In this document: piece after piece, positions 34,482 to 47,448 of the stretch
How positions within the stretch are numbered: the stretch's first letter is position 1
Layout: every line of letters begins with the position of its first letter
NCBI GenBank assembly: GCA_029224185.1
Contig: CM055196.1
Location: 15,364,009 to 15,428,008, forward strand
Length of the DNA: 64,000 nucleotides
Direction: 5' to 3'
Source of the DNA: Karalla daura
Taxonomy: Eukaryota > Chordata > Actinopteri > Chaetodontiformes > Leiognathidae
The notes under the pieces: generated by a model
Told to the model about the DNA's origin: nothing
The model's input: only the letters and a program-made list of their open reading frames with translations
The model's database searches: none
Position numbers and translations under genes: made by a program

Positions 34482-35567
34482 CTGTTGTGCGGGTGGTCTG
34501 TGTGAGCATGCATTTAAAGGCTTTGGTGATGCGGGTCATGTGTGGGGTGGATTATTGGTTGGTCGGTGAATTTTGAATGTTGTGGTCTGATCTTGTGACC
34601 TTCAGAACCGGAGGGTAAAAAGATCAATGAATCAGGTAAACGCAGTCATATGTGTGATTCTGTCATATATGTGTCAGGAAATTAATTAATTGGTCTCACA
34701 CATCCACTATACTCATAGTGGAAAATGAGCGGTAATTTCATCATTTCATTTTCCACCAAAAAGATTGCCCACACACGTACTCTCACACTAGCCACTATCC
34801 CAGAAAACACGCTATGAATATTTATTTCCCAGTCAAAGCACCGTGTCCTGCCTCCGTCTGGCAGGGGATTTGCATTTCTCACATCTCAGAGTTTTTTAAT
34901 TATGAGATGAAATTTCAACCCAGCATGTCTAACGTAATAGCAATCAAATTGCGAGATTTGCACCAAAATTCTCAGAAGATCCAAACAAGAGACAGAGAAT
35001 AGAGAAATAGAGATCACTGTTCTAGGTTTGGCTGTTGAGCTTTCCCTCTATGTCTGCCTTGCACGTCACATGCAGAAAGGGGAAACCATACAACCTTTTG
35101 TTCTGGTTTCCAAGTTGCTCTGATAAGAATGTGGTTTTGAAAGCGTAAAATATTCCAAATTTAGTGGCTTTGACATTGCCAGAATCGAACCTGCCATCAT
35201 TACATGTCTATCATCTTCGCTACAGGGCTTCATTTCGATCGGTGTTCATGAGAGAGGATGCCTCCCGGTCTGCCAGCGTTAGAATTTTCTCTGATGAATA
35301 ATGTATTCCCGGTCCGAAGCTGCAGACGCGTCTCACTGTGTGTTCAGAGATGCTTGACTTTCACACATCTCTGCTGGAATGAGGCTGAATCAAGAGCTTG
35401 TGTCAGTTATCAGCGGAGTATCCGGCTATGGAGCCAAGGAAAAGAGAGAAAGAGAGAGAGAGTGTTTCTGTGATGTTAGGGTGCTTCTAAGGCTACATTA
35501 GGAAACGTATTAATGGCGATGGTATGAAAGGTATGGATCACAGAGGCTGAACCCCGGCTGGTGAACA

Positions 35568-35569
<2 letters not shown>

Positions 35570-35609
<40 letters not shown>
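35570..35609. repeat. (TG)n microsatellite
   Basis: About 40 bp, uninterrupted. Confidence 0.95.
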
Positions 35610-35610
<1 letters not shown>

Positions 35611-37290
35611 ACGTCTGTATCTCCTCTGCATACATAACAAAGTCCATTACCGTAATGGATGGAGCAGATTTGCATTGATGTGGCAGACAAATTAAATGTA
35701 TTAAAATTACATCAGATTATTAAGATCAGTGATCTGATATTGTAAACCACAAGCACTTTTTCACCTCATAATTGTATGTTTTAGCTGTAAATGTTGCAAT
35801 GGAGCCATATTTTAAGCCTTATTTGGTGTTTTTTTTGGTGTTGGCGAGTGAAAAGAAGCGTATTGCTCCTGGAGTTTGGGATTTGCTGAGCTCTGCTGGA
35901 TCAATATTAAGGCTCGCATTACCTCCATTGGCCACAAAAGCAATCGTATCTGTTTTCCTTTAATAAGTCAAATTATTGCGGCGTGTGAAAGATGTTTTCT
36001 TATCAACACGGATCTTAGGATCTTGCCCGGTCTCCATTCAACAGGAGGATTTTGACCCACAGCCATAAAAGGTTTCTCCGGAGGTGTGTTGCCGAGGCAG
36101 TTGTCGGAAAAGTGCAAATACAAAGACAAATTATGACAGAGGGGAGATAAGGGACGAGCGTGATGTAACAGCGTTGCCTAATGGGGGAAGGAACTGCTAA
36201 ACAGCCCTGTCCCGTCACTCCTGATGGATTGCTGCGACAGCTTTGAAGACGGGACAGCGGTCAGCGGAGTGATTTGTAAAAGTCGGTCCAGCACAAATGG
36301 CCAGACGAGCGGGAATCTGGACGTCCTGTGAAGCCGACGGTGAATCCCACTGAGACCTCCGCTCCGTCACACAAACATCACTCAGGCAGCCGGGACGCCA
36401 TTAGCTTCTCCACATGTCGCCACCTTCAACAAAGGAGCCGTGTATTCACCACACACCAAAGCAGGAATGTTAAAGCTGCCATAAATAAGGTTTCGGTAAA
36501 CACACCCTCGACATGAGAAGGAGTGAGAGTCATTTGTAAAAAATACAATGTTGTGTCGCGCTCCAACTGGAGAAGGACTTGATTGAAGGGTTCCACTCGA
36601 AACAGATGTTCAATGAGCTGAAACTCGACGATAATCTGAGTTGATGTGCATCAGATTGGAGGTGCGATGATAAAAGAGGGAGGTGATTCTGGAGGACAAG
36701 AGTTACTGTGTTTTTTTTGTCCGATCAAACAAGAAAGCACAGGCGTAAATGAAAAAAAAATCATTGCAGCCTTTTAACAAAAGTGTTTCTCGTATGCACT
36801 TTGGGAACATCTGGCCTGTATTGTGTTACTGCATTTGCAATCACATCTTGCCCCCGATGAATTATCCGTATTGGTTTTGATTTCCACCTGCTGCCACGGT
36901 GACATCATGGCATCGACTCCCCAGACGAACTGAGTCATGTTTCCCGGAGAGGATTGGTGATAAACCGGAGGAGGAAATCCCTGTGGGCGCGGTACGGGCA
37001 GGGCAGACCACATCACGTCGCTTCCCGTTTTATGTGTGTGTCTTTTTTTACTGAAAGTCTCCGAAACGCTCCTTGAGAAATCACCCCCGACGTGCTTTTC
37101 ATAACATCACAGCCCCTCGCCCTCCTCCAAAGGCTGCTCGCGGTGTGATTGGCCCATAAATCCGCCTCATGGAGCTCGAGGAGCCACGCAGCGCTCTTTC
37201 ATGTGACCTAGACCTTAATTAGTATGGGAACAGATTGTCATTTGCATGTACGTGCCCCGGTGAGTAGATGGGAGGTGGCGTGCATATGGG

Positions 37291-37320
37291 TGGGGGGGGG
37301 GGGTGGGGGGGGGGGGGTGG
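37291..37320 (+). repeat. Poly-G tract
   Basis: G runs of 12 and 13 bases separated by single T; G-quadruplex potential on the plus strand. Confidence 0.9.
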
Positions 37321-37571
37321 TAGTGGCACTTCAGGGCCAGTTTGCTTTACAGAGCCCGGAGGTACAGACGGTTCAGAAGTGCTGTTATTGTAGCTCATTA
37401 TAACAGTGGGTGCTCTTGTTGTGCCTGGTTTCCTGTTAAGATAAGGACGTTTTTGTTTTGTTTTTTTGCGTGAAATTTTACAAAACAAACACTTGATGTG
37501 ATACCTCACATTGTCTCTTGAACAGCATTAACGCTTTTTTTCATAACTGCTTTGCGTATTTGACGTTGCCG

Positions 37572-37606
37572 TCAACAACAACAACAACAGCAGCAACAAC
37601 AGCAGA
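37572..37606 (+). repeat. (CAA)n/(CAG)n trinucleotide run
   Basis: CAACAACAA mixed with CAGCAG units, about 35 bp. No open exon signals around it. Confidence 0.85.
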
Positions 37607-39719
37607 TAAGGAAACTCCACAGAGCGTCACTGTTTTCCGGAGTCTCGCCTGATCCTGGCTTTAGATCTGGCGTGGTGTACCTGCTGGGAATCTGAGCCCC
37701 TGGAGAACAGATCTGTGCAGCACCATAACACTCCTCCTTTTATTAAGCAGCAGCAGCGTCTACATGTTTCGCCTTTGGCTGTTTGCTTTAAAGGAGTCAG
37801 TAACGTAGAGCTGCGTCTGCAGATCTGTTCCAACATCTACTATAACATAACATCCACTTGTTCGGATCGTGTCGGTATTTGTGCCGATTCCTGATACGAG
37901 GAGACCGAAAGCAGCCTTGTTACATGTGAGTGTTGATTTCAAACGGGACAAAAAGTGATGAGATTTATTGACCTGGTTTCTTGTTCCCACACACGGTTCA
38001 ATAAACGTTCTTTTTCTTTACCACTGTAATAATCACAACTCAAACATCGGAAACCATAAGAACAGAGATTCATCTCTTTCTCGGACAATGTTTTTTTCTT
38101 TTTTCCACACACAGTGTTGAATCTGCTTTTGTAGATCTTTATCTCTGCCATTCATCAGGCTGGGTGTCACTGGTCCACGTGCGACCGGCCAGTTTAATAT
38201 CTCCCACCATCAGTCATGCGGTTATTAAGCTTCTAACACCGACTCATGCAAATGCTCTCCGCAGTGATTTGCATTTTCGCTGCCAACGCCGATCAATGCC
38301 TCTGTGTCTATTGTCTCCTATAAAACTGTGGTGAACACATTCCCTTGCTCCCCGGCTCAGGTAACACGTACGTTCCTGATAAAGTGTTCGACATGGAGAC
38401 TGTAGGAGTGGGAGTGTGTGGTTGATTGACAGAGAGGATCCCTGAAATCCTCCACTGACATCTTATTGCTCCGGCTCAGAAACAGGCAAACAGGAGTCGG
38501 CCTTCGCCCCCACTCGTATTTACTCTGTGCACTTCTTTTTTTTTTTTTACTGTCCACTATCCTTCTGCCTCCTTATAAAATTTCTCGCCATGCTCTGAAT
38601 TATTGACCAGTCTGGATTCCCCAGAGGTGAGAGTGGAGCAGTGTGCTGTCCATCAGCAGCGGCAGAGAGGATTTTCCTGCTGAATCCCTGAACCTAAATG
38701 AAAACATGGTTGAATTCTGCTGTGCTCCCAGTCTGAGATAAAGCTCAGAGCAGCGTTTGACTTCTAGCCACCAGATATCGAATAAGTACATTTCTAGTGA
38801 ATAAACTGAGTTTGCCTTGACAGATTTGATGCAAACGCCTGTATCCTTAGATATTCACTTTATATGCATGATAGTTTGAAAGATGGCTCCAGTCTGTACC
38901 ATATTTCTTGAAAAACACGAGGGTCACAATCCTGTGCCTGGAAAACACCTAAAATGGGTCATATCTCCTCATTCTAGATACAGGAAGTATTGATCGGCCT
39001 GTTTGTGTGTCACGATCTGGACTTTATCAAGGTCAATCCACTGCAGGAAATAGATTATTTTAAGATTATTGTTGAGTTCCTCAGATAAATAAAGAGAAAT
39101 ACATCAATGCTATCTGCCTATACTGTGACACGCAGCTGTATACAAAACACTTAAGACAGGTTAATACTTGCTTTTGCCTTTTGGAATGAAGTGGCCCAGT
39201 GTCAAAACAGATAAACGCTATAGCTTTTATCAGCTTGTAGACAGAGGTGACCTTAAAATAAACTAGCACGTCCATGTTAATATTAGGGGAAAAAACAGCA
39301 GCAATTACTTAAGGCAAGGAAACTGTATATAATTACATTTAGCCACATAGCAGCAACAGAGACCATAACGTAGAATGGTTTATGCCGCTCTGCATTTTTC
39401 AGACTGTCAGGGGATGAGAGTGCAGCTCTAAACCGTCGGATCCGGCTGAATCGTCTCATCCGGACCATGAGGTTTTGCCTGATTTATTTTGGGAACTGTA
39501 AAAGCTGCTGCAGCTCCAGCGACAGGTCAGAAAGTTAATAACGGCTCACACCCGCTGACCCGAGGCCGTGCCGGGAAACGGCAGCTTGTGCGGGGGAATG
39601 TCGATGCATGCGGCGCTGCAGAGAGGACCTTGCAGCTGAAGACGAATGCCGCTCCATTGTGCCTCATTGTGTTCAACTAATTATTCCACTGACAAGTGTC
39701 CCCCCCCTCCCCACCTCCC

Positions 39720-39743
39720 AACACACACACACACACACACACA
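39720..39743. repeat. (CA)n microsatellite
   Basis: About 23 bp, followed 80 bp later by a run of the opposite orientation (TG). Confidence 0.9.
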
Positions 39744-39820
39744 GGTTTGAACAGCTCAAGGTTTCCTTCTGATGTGACTTCAGGTTGGCTCGATACCCCG
39801 CTATGAAAAGCTGCTGCTGC

Positions 39821-39823
<3 letters not shown>

Positions 39824-39886
<63 letters not shown>
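39824..39886. repeat. (TG)n microsatellite
   Basis: 63 bp uninterrupted. With the CA run at 39720 it forms an inverted pair that could fold into a hairpin. Confidence 0.95.
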
Positions 39887-39887
<1 letters not shown>

Positions 39888-41858
39888 GTGAAATTACCTG
39901 TTGCTTAGGAACCGGTGTGACTTGACGCATGAGAGCTGACTTTGCCAAGGTCTTTGAACATAAGAATTCTTCTCCAGTGTTGCGCTAAATGAAATCTAAA
40001 TTATTAATACTGTTAATCTTTAGTAAAGGCCTCATATGTCACCTTATCAATATTTAGCAGTCACCCTGCAACTTGTACTGCCGATGATGCAGCCATACAC
40101 ACACACGCAGGCCGATGTATGTGCTGTTAATTAGGTACATACTTGTAAATATATAATTGTTTGTATTTCTCTATTTTTTTTTTGCCTTACTCTATTTGTG
40201 ATAAAGTGAACAACCCAAATTTTGCTCAGGGGTTAAAACAATAATTCAAAAAGTGATCTGATCTTATTTAAGTGTAAAAGCGAACTCATAATTTTATCCT
40301 CCTCTGATCTTCTTGATGAAATCATAATGTTTAACTCATGTTAAAAAATCTCAAAAACCAAGGAGAAAATCCATCTGTGGAACACTGAATACATACTTGA
40401 TGTCTGAAACGTTTTAGGAATGATTTATAGTATAGATATGTGTGGTCTGTGCTTTGTAACTTTAAACAGGATCCGTCTCTTTTTATGCTAATATTAAAAT
40501 GGCTGAATGATAATAGCTTCGCTGGGGCACTGTGCCGCTCGCTCTTTAGCATACTGCTTTTGTCTCCTCTCCTTGCACGTTGCACTACCACCTGAGGGGA
40601 GGTGTGAAAACATCTTTTTCAGGTTACCGGGGGATGGCGAGGCGTTAAGAAACGACGCCCACGTGCTCGGCCGTGGAGCAGGGGCTTGTCATCTCCACTG
40701 TGGTGATTAGAGTGAAGGCGTAATGGTGAATGAAAGACGAGGTTTGCGCCTGTTCGAAACGGTGAGAGTATCGTGTCTGAGGCGCCACAGAGCGCGCCGG
40801 TTTGGAGAGTAATTAAGAGAGACGTTCCTCCTCTGAAGCAGGTGTAATTTAATCAGCGAGAACGAGGAAATAAACAGAGCTCGACCTGAAAAAGATTAGC
40901 TCTGTGTTAAACGAGTCTTAATCATAGTTATGTGGGACTTGGTTCAAAACTAGCTATTCTGCAATATTCTGCTTTAATTATGATAATGTTTTGACTTTAA
41001 AATACAGGTTTTAGAGTTTGTTGTCTTTTTTTGTGCAAATGCCATTACATCCCAAAGAGGATCTTGAATGCATTGACATTTACTGGCAAGGAGCCAGTCT
41101 ACCCCAAAAATGCAAGAAAGGATGGTAATTCTCATTAAATAATTAAATTTTACTTAGAATTAAAACAAAAAGTAGCAGATTTATGTATGCTGAGAGCTCC
41201 TTGTGGGGTCCAGTGTACAGTGAGTGGCTTTCAAAAGCAGCTAATCAATGTCTCCTCACTGCACAAAGGCGGGGAAAAAAAAGAAAAAAGCAGGCCCTGA
41301 TTAGTGAATACCAGAGAAGGAGTGTAAAGCCTCGAACACCGTCCCACCCACTCTCCCTGATTTGCACTCCCGCTGAGAGGGAAAGCAGTGGTCGAACGGA
41401 GGCGGCAGACGCAGTCGCCATCAGTGGGGGCAGCATCAGAGGAGCTGCAGCACTTCAAATGGCATGTGAGGTTTTCAAGGCATAACAGTCATAAATTTTT
41501 CATCTGCAGCCGGCTTTGAGGCAGGAGAGGGGGCAGGCAGCCAGGCTCCGACTCCAGGCTCCTAACAACAAGCCGGGGCTCTCAGAGACAAAAGGTAGAC
41601 AGGGGGAAGGGCATCTACTAAGAATGAGAAACAACAACAAATCCTTTGTTTGCAATAGAAGAACAAAGAGCTGCAAAACAAAGTCAATATTTAGCGGCTG
41701 GAGAAAAAGCTAGGCAGGCAGAGTGGCGAATATCTCAGCAGCAATCAAAGGCGTAATGGCAGAGCAGCGACTGTGAATGCTGCGAGAGCGGCCGCCACAA
41801 CAACAAACATGAATAGATTCATAAACCACAATTTGTTCTGCAGCCTCACACTGAGCTG

Positions 41859-41886
<28 letters not shown>
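41859..41886. repeat. (CT)n microsatellite
   Basis: About 28 bp of CT repeats. Confidence 0.95.
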
Positions 41887-41889
<3 letters not shown>

Positions 41890-42044
41890 AGGTTTTACAC
41901 TGTGCATCATTTAACAGGCAAGAATCACAAAACATCCACTCACAAATGTTATCCAACCCCTTAAATAGAACAGGTGAGATACCCTCACCTGTTCAGCCTA
42001 ATGAGAGGTCAGAGGGACCTTGTTGCATTACATGTTATTTTCCT

Positions 42045-42345
42045 TATATGCATCCATCCATCCAATTTTGCACATACAGTAGGGCCACTACTGGGTCACC
42101 CCGTCCAGTGTAGAGTCCACTTACACACCACTTACTGTCACACACACCTAGGGGAAATTTAAAGTATTAAATCAACATAAACATCCATGTTTTTGGACTG
42201 TGAGAGGAAAACAGAGTACCCAGAGGAAACACACTTAAACATGGGGAAAAAACATAAACTCCACTCAGAAAGTCCCTCAGTCTGATTGGGATTTGTACTG
42301 GAGGCCTTCTTACTGTGAGGCAGCATTGTCAACCGCCCGTATACC
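42045..42345 (+). repeat. Fish interspersed repeat
   Basis: Reads atgcatccatccatccaatt, then gagtacccagaggaaacaca, aaactccactcagaaagtcc and ttcttactgtgaggcagcat. This is the best preserved copy of this family in the window. Confidence 0.65.
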
Positions 42346-44995
42346 ATGTGGTCCCTTATATATTCATATGCATGTACAAACTGATTTACAACTTGCACGT
42401 AGCACTATGACCTGGATTACAGGCATCATAAAGTGGTTGTATTGGATCACAATGAATAAATGATGTGTCACACAACTTGTCTAGTAATGGTGGCTTTAAT
42501 TCTGAAATACACACATAAACAATGCTTCAGTTCTGCTGCATAATAAAACAAATTCACATGTATTCTCAACTGGAAGAAAAAGAGCCAAGCATGAATTACA
42601 GCTCAGAGTGTATTTTTAGCCTGGGCCTTTTTGGTAACTCATTAGTATTCAGTAAATATTGAATGGGCCCCGTAAGGCCTGGCTTCTCACAGATTCCCAC
42701 ACTATCTCTTTCAAAGGGCAAAAATACAAATAAGTTCCCCATATCTGTTTAACTGAACTTCTGCATTACCTTCCAAAGCGTGTGGGTCATACGTTACAGA
42801 TGAGTCTTTATCTCTGAGCTGAATCAGGAATGTGAACCAGTGTCGTGGTAAAAGCATCCGGGGCCATAACCGTAAGCAGACGGTGCGGCTCTGCAGAGCG
42901 ACTGCAAATTTAATGACTGACTTTCCCGGCACTGCCGAATCCTCTGGGTACCGGAGTCTGACTGGATGCTAATGCAGCCTGACATCTCCATCCTTGTTTA
43001 AAGAGCCTGCGCTCTCCTGGATGGAGCAAATTAAAGGCTAACTTTAAAGCAGAGATCGGTCTGAACCCCGCTGCTCTAGTTTTTCAGTTGGACTTGTTCC
43101 GGAAAATATCGTGTGGGCACTTTTGTGGGAGATGACAGCGCTGCGCTCCTTTTTCACTCAAAGCACAAGACTCGAACTCATTTAAAATCAGATTTTCATC
43201 GTTGCAGTTTTGGAGTACTCACACAGTTTGATGATTCATCTAAAATTCATGATTCATATTTGTCAATGTCTGCAATGATAGAGGCTGAAAAACTCAACAT
43301 ATCTCCACATGCACTCTCCTAAAAGTTTAATAGACAAGTTTTATTTACATTGATGTCAGCTGTCGATATATTATTATAAATTCTGACAAATGTAGTTTAA
43401 GATTCATCACACTCGTCTCTGCTGGCCAGTGCAGATAACTCAAAGCATAATTCAATGTGTCTACCAGGATGTTTACACTGGGAGCTCATTAGAAATAGAT
43501 CTCATGCTCCTGATCATTGAAGAGCAATGATGACAGCTAGAAAAAGCTGCTTAAGTATCAATTACCCCCGTCCCACCAAAATACTGCTACTGTTGGTTTG
43601 GACTATGTTCTACTTGTGAACCAGAGGAGACCCAGTTGCTTTTCCACCACATCACCACATCATTACTTCACTGTATAGATCAGTTATGTCGGTACCAGTC
43701 TGTTCATGAGGACCAAGCCCACGGCTTTGCTATCACTTCTTCCTCTGCTATTTCACTACGTTCATGGCTTTGCTTGTCTTGTGAGGAAATAATGGCAGAC
43801 CTGTTGTCTTTGTTGGTCTGAATAGCATGGCCAGAGGCTGGTTTAGCCTCTGATGTAGACGGTTCTGACCCAGCAAGAAAGTGGTGCTACTCTGGGAACA
43901 GATTACAAGGCCCGAGCCAGTTCTTTGTTGGTGGAAACAGAAAGAACTGCTCAGTTCTAAGCACTAGCCCAGAACTAGCAGAACTGTGTCAGAGGAAGAG
44001 GGCCAAGCGAGAACTTGACATGACTTGGCTGTAAAAATCATGAATCTGTCCGAATATGCTGCAAACAACAACAATTGTCCCTCTCAGTCACCTCTTTTAT
44101 TCAGGTTCTGACAAACCTCTTTGCCTCTGATTTCTTATTTTCTCTTCTGCAGGTGCTTCTGTGCTGTTGTCAATACGAGGTGATATCGCCCAACTTATGT
44201 GAGGAAAAACACTCATTTATTCATCTCAAATGGGTGAAGTCCGTTAATCCCAGTGTGTGGGCCTGCTCACAGGGCTGTGAGGGTTGGGTTGAGCTTTGGT
44301 GGAAACATGTACGTACGCTGTGCGGTTGTTCCTCAGATTAAGGTGCAGAGTATCGTCACAAGGGCGGTCAGGCCCGGAGCCGTACGACTGGAAGCAGGTG
44401 GCACATTTCTTACATCCTGCCTAAGAGGGATTAGGCCTCTGGAGGGAGAGGGAGCATATTTGATTAGCCCGTTCAAAGGTTTTGGAGGACGGAGGGCTGT
44501 TCATGTGCTTAGCCAGGCATTTTGAGCTTCTGAGTTTCCCTGGAAGTGTGATTTGTAATATCTTCTCAAAGACAATAGCGTTATTTCAGTGGAAAGGGCA
44601 GCGCGGCTTTCTGGCTCCTCAGGAATGTAAGAAAAAAAAAGCTGCAATACCAAAACATTAAAAGCTTACAAATCCAGAAAAATAGATTTGATTATTTGCT
44701 AGGTACCCGATACATGGCATATTATTAATGTAGAATATACTAATAGAGGTTAATGAGGTTTTGTTCTGAATCATCTGTAGTAAAATGATGTATACTAAAC
44801 TATGCTGTGGTTATTAGCTGCTTGGACATACAAAAAACAAAAGAAAAATGCTTTCAGAGAGAGAAAATAACATCCAGTGAGTGTAGATCTCTCCAACCTA
44901 TTGCATGTTTGCATCTCCACATTTTCAGGCAGAGTGAAGTGGATGAATCCTGTGGGCGGACAAGTCAGGAGGTGACCCATAGCACCCACCAGCCT

Positions 44996-45022
<27 letters not shown>
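44996..45022. repeat. (CA)n microsatellite
   Basis: About 27 bp. Confidence 0.9.
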
Positions 45023-45026
<4 letters not shown>

Positions 45027-47405
45027 CAGGCACTCCAGGGAGTGTGTATGGAGCTCTGGGAGCTGCAGGCCTCCAGGGAGAGCGAGCAGCCAAAGGATAC
45101 AACGCCAGCAAACAGGATAAAGTTATTGGGTAATACCGTGTGGGCTCAGCTTCAGATTGCACATTACAGCACGAGGAGCTGAGAGCATGCAGCTGCTGTC
45201 TGGTTCAGGTCTCACAAAGCCGAAATGACACGTTATTAGGTTGGTTTCTGGAAGAGGTCTGTTGAATTTGAATGATCAGACACAATTAGGGTGGGAGTCT
45301 CAGACACTGAGTGCTGAGTGCTGACCTAATATGAAAAGCCACTCTCACCTCAGCTTTGTTGAATAGCAGCAGTCTATTCACAGCCAAAGATTTACAGCAG
45401 GTACTAAAACATCTTCAAATCCTTATTCATATATACAATACAATTTGGATATTAAAATGGAAGCTCCTGTTTCCTTCTTAGTATCTGAATCCTTAAACAC
45501 TTAAGGCTGAATGAGTACAAACTCCATAGCTGTATTGCTCTAATAACAACTTAATTCAGTTAAAAGTTGCTGGGCTCTGTTGTTCAGCAAAGACATAAAG
45601 TTAAATAATGATTCATGCGAGTGGCAGGCAAGACAGAGGCATGTGGTTGCCAGATGAGCATGAAACGGAGCCAGATATGTGCAGGAATGGACCCTAATAT
45701 TCCCACACATTTTTGATGAAACCAGTGGCCCATAGCTTCTATGTTAGCAGCATTAAACTGCAATCAAGAGGAAACAGGGAAGTTGTCTTTCAGCATCTGT
45801 GATTTTTGTTGCTTCGATTTTTTTTTTGTTGCTCTAACGTCATTATGATCGGCACATGCAGCTAATTCTGCTGGATGTGACTGATACCAGTTTGTGATTG
45901 TACGACACGCTGCTGTAAGATCGTGAAGCTGTTTGCGGAGCCTTATCCGGCTAATGCGCATTATGCAAGCTCACGCTCAGCTCGGAAGCTGATGCCTTCA
46001 ATGGTTTCAACTTCACCTTTACACTAACCGAGCGATTATGATACAGTGACGCACAGATAATTCTCCGAGTTTGCTTCTGCAAATCACCAAAGCAGCCAAC
46101 CTGCCTTTAAAGCACCGTCTGAACTCCCGACATCAAGAGAGGAAGAAAAAAAAAACATGTTAATGCCGACACATGTGTCTGTGAAGCCTCTGAGCAACAA
46201 CATGAACCGTGAGGGGGAAATGTTGGACTTAAGCTTCTGAGGAACTGTTGCACCTCGCTGAATGTTAATGCCTTGTATTCCCCACCGTGGCTTATGGGAA
46301 ACATTGGCAGAAAAATGTTGCATCTGTGCAAAATTACTCAGCTTTGACGCCAGAGACGGGCTTCAGTGTTGCTGATAATTGTCGAGCACGGGTCCGCCTG
46401 TTACGTGACGGAATAATTACACACAAGCACAGTTAGGGCTCTCAAACAGCGCGGGGAGTGATAGCACTGGATGTGGAGGGAATACTGATGGTAGTGATGT
46501 TTCTGAAGCCTCCTCCCTTTTGTTCCAGCCCCTGCGTTATTTGCCTACAGCCGCCTCCTCCCCACTGCGGCGAAGCAAGCTCATTGGAGGACGGTGAGGA
46601 CACAGGGTGACGATGGAGTCCGCGGCGTGAAGGATTGGAACTGTTGCTAAGGTGTCTCTGAATGCTTTGGTGGCCATTTGAGGGCTTCTTCATTTGCCGT
46701 CCCGTCTTCAAATGCTGAATGCACATAAAGTGTGAAATCTGCGGATGACTCAGTTTCTCATCAGTGGGCCAGACAGTCCAACGCTGCTATCGCTGTCTGG
46801 GTTGTCTGGGCTGTCTGGGCTTCAGGCTACGTTTGTTCAGGTTTGACCCGCATCCTGTCGGATTTCTCTACATTGAACGTCTTTTAAATCCTCTGCCAAG
46901 AGATGTTTGGCAAAGGCTCCTGCTGTCTACAGATAGGCCTCTTTTAAACCGCAGCAGAAAAAAGCTCAGGTTCACCCACAGTTCAGAGCTCACGGAGAGA
47001 GAAAGCTATTCCAGCTCTGCAGACCGAGCACATCGTTGAAGGCAGGAAGCAGAGGATTCCTCTTTAAAACCTGTCTGCGCTTAAATACCGCTCACTTCTG
47101 GACTTTTTTTCTGCATTTATGGGAACTAATTGGATTTATTTTCAAATGTTTCTCTCCCTTATTTCTTCTCCATGTCCAACATTACCTTGTATCCATTTCT
47201 TCTGTTGTCATTTAAGATTCCCATCTAACAATCCCACTTTTGTACAAATGATAATGTTCCATCAGTAAAAACAATAAATTAATCCATAAATAAACTTGAA
47301 TGATAATTACTTCTAAATCTGCAACCCTACAGTTGTGGTGTTAGTTCATATGGCAGACTGTCAGAACATCACCACCTCTGTGTGTTGACACCCCACTTCC
47401 TGGAG

Positions 47406-47407
47406 CA

Positions 47408-47446
<39 letters not shown>
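47406..47446. repeat. (CA)n microsatellite
   Basis: About 41 bp with one ATA interruption. Confidence 0.95.
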
Positions 47447-47448
<2 letters not shown>

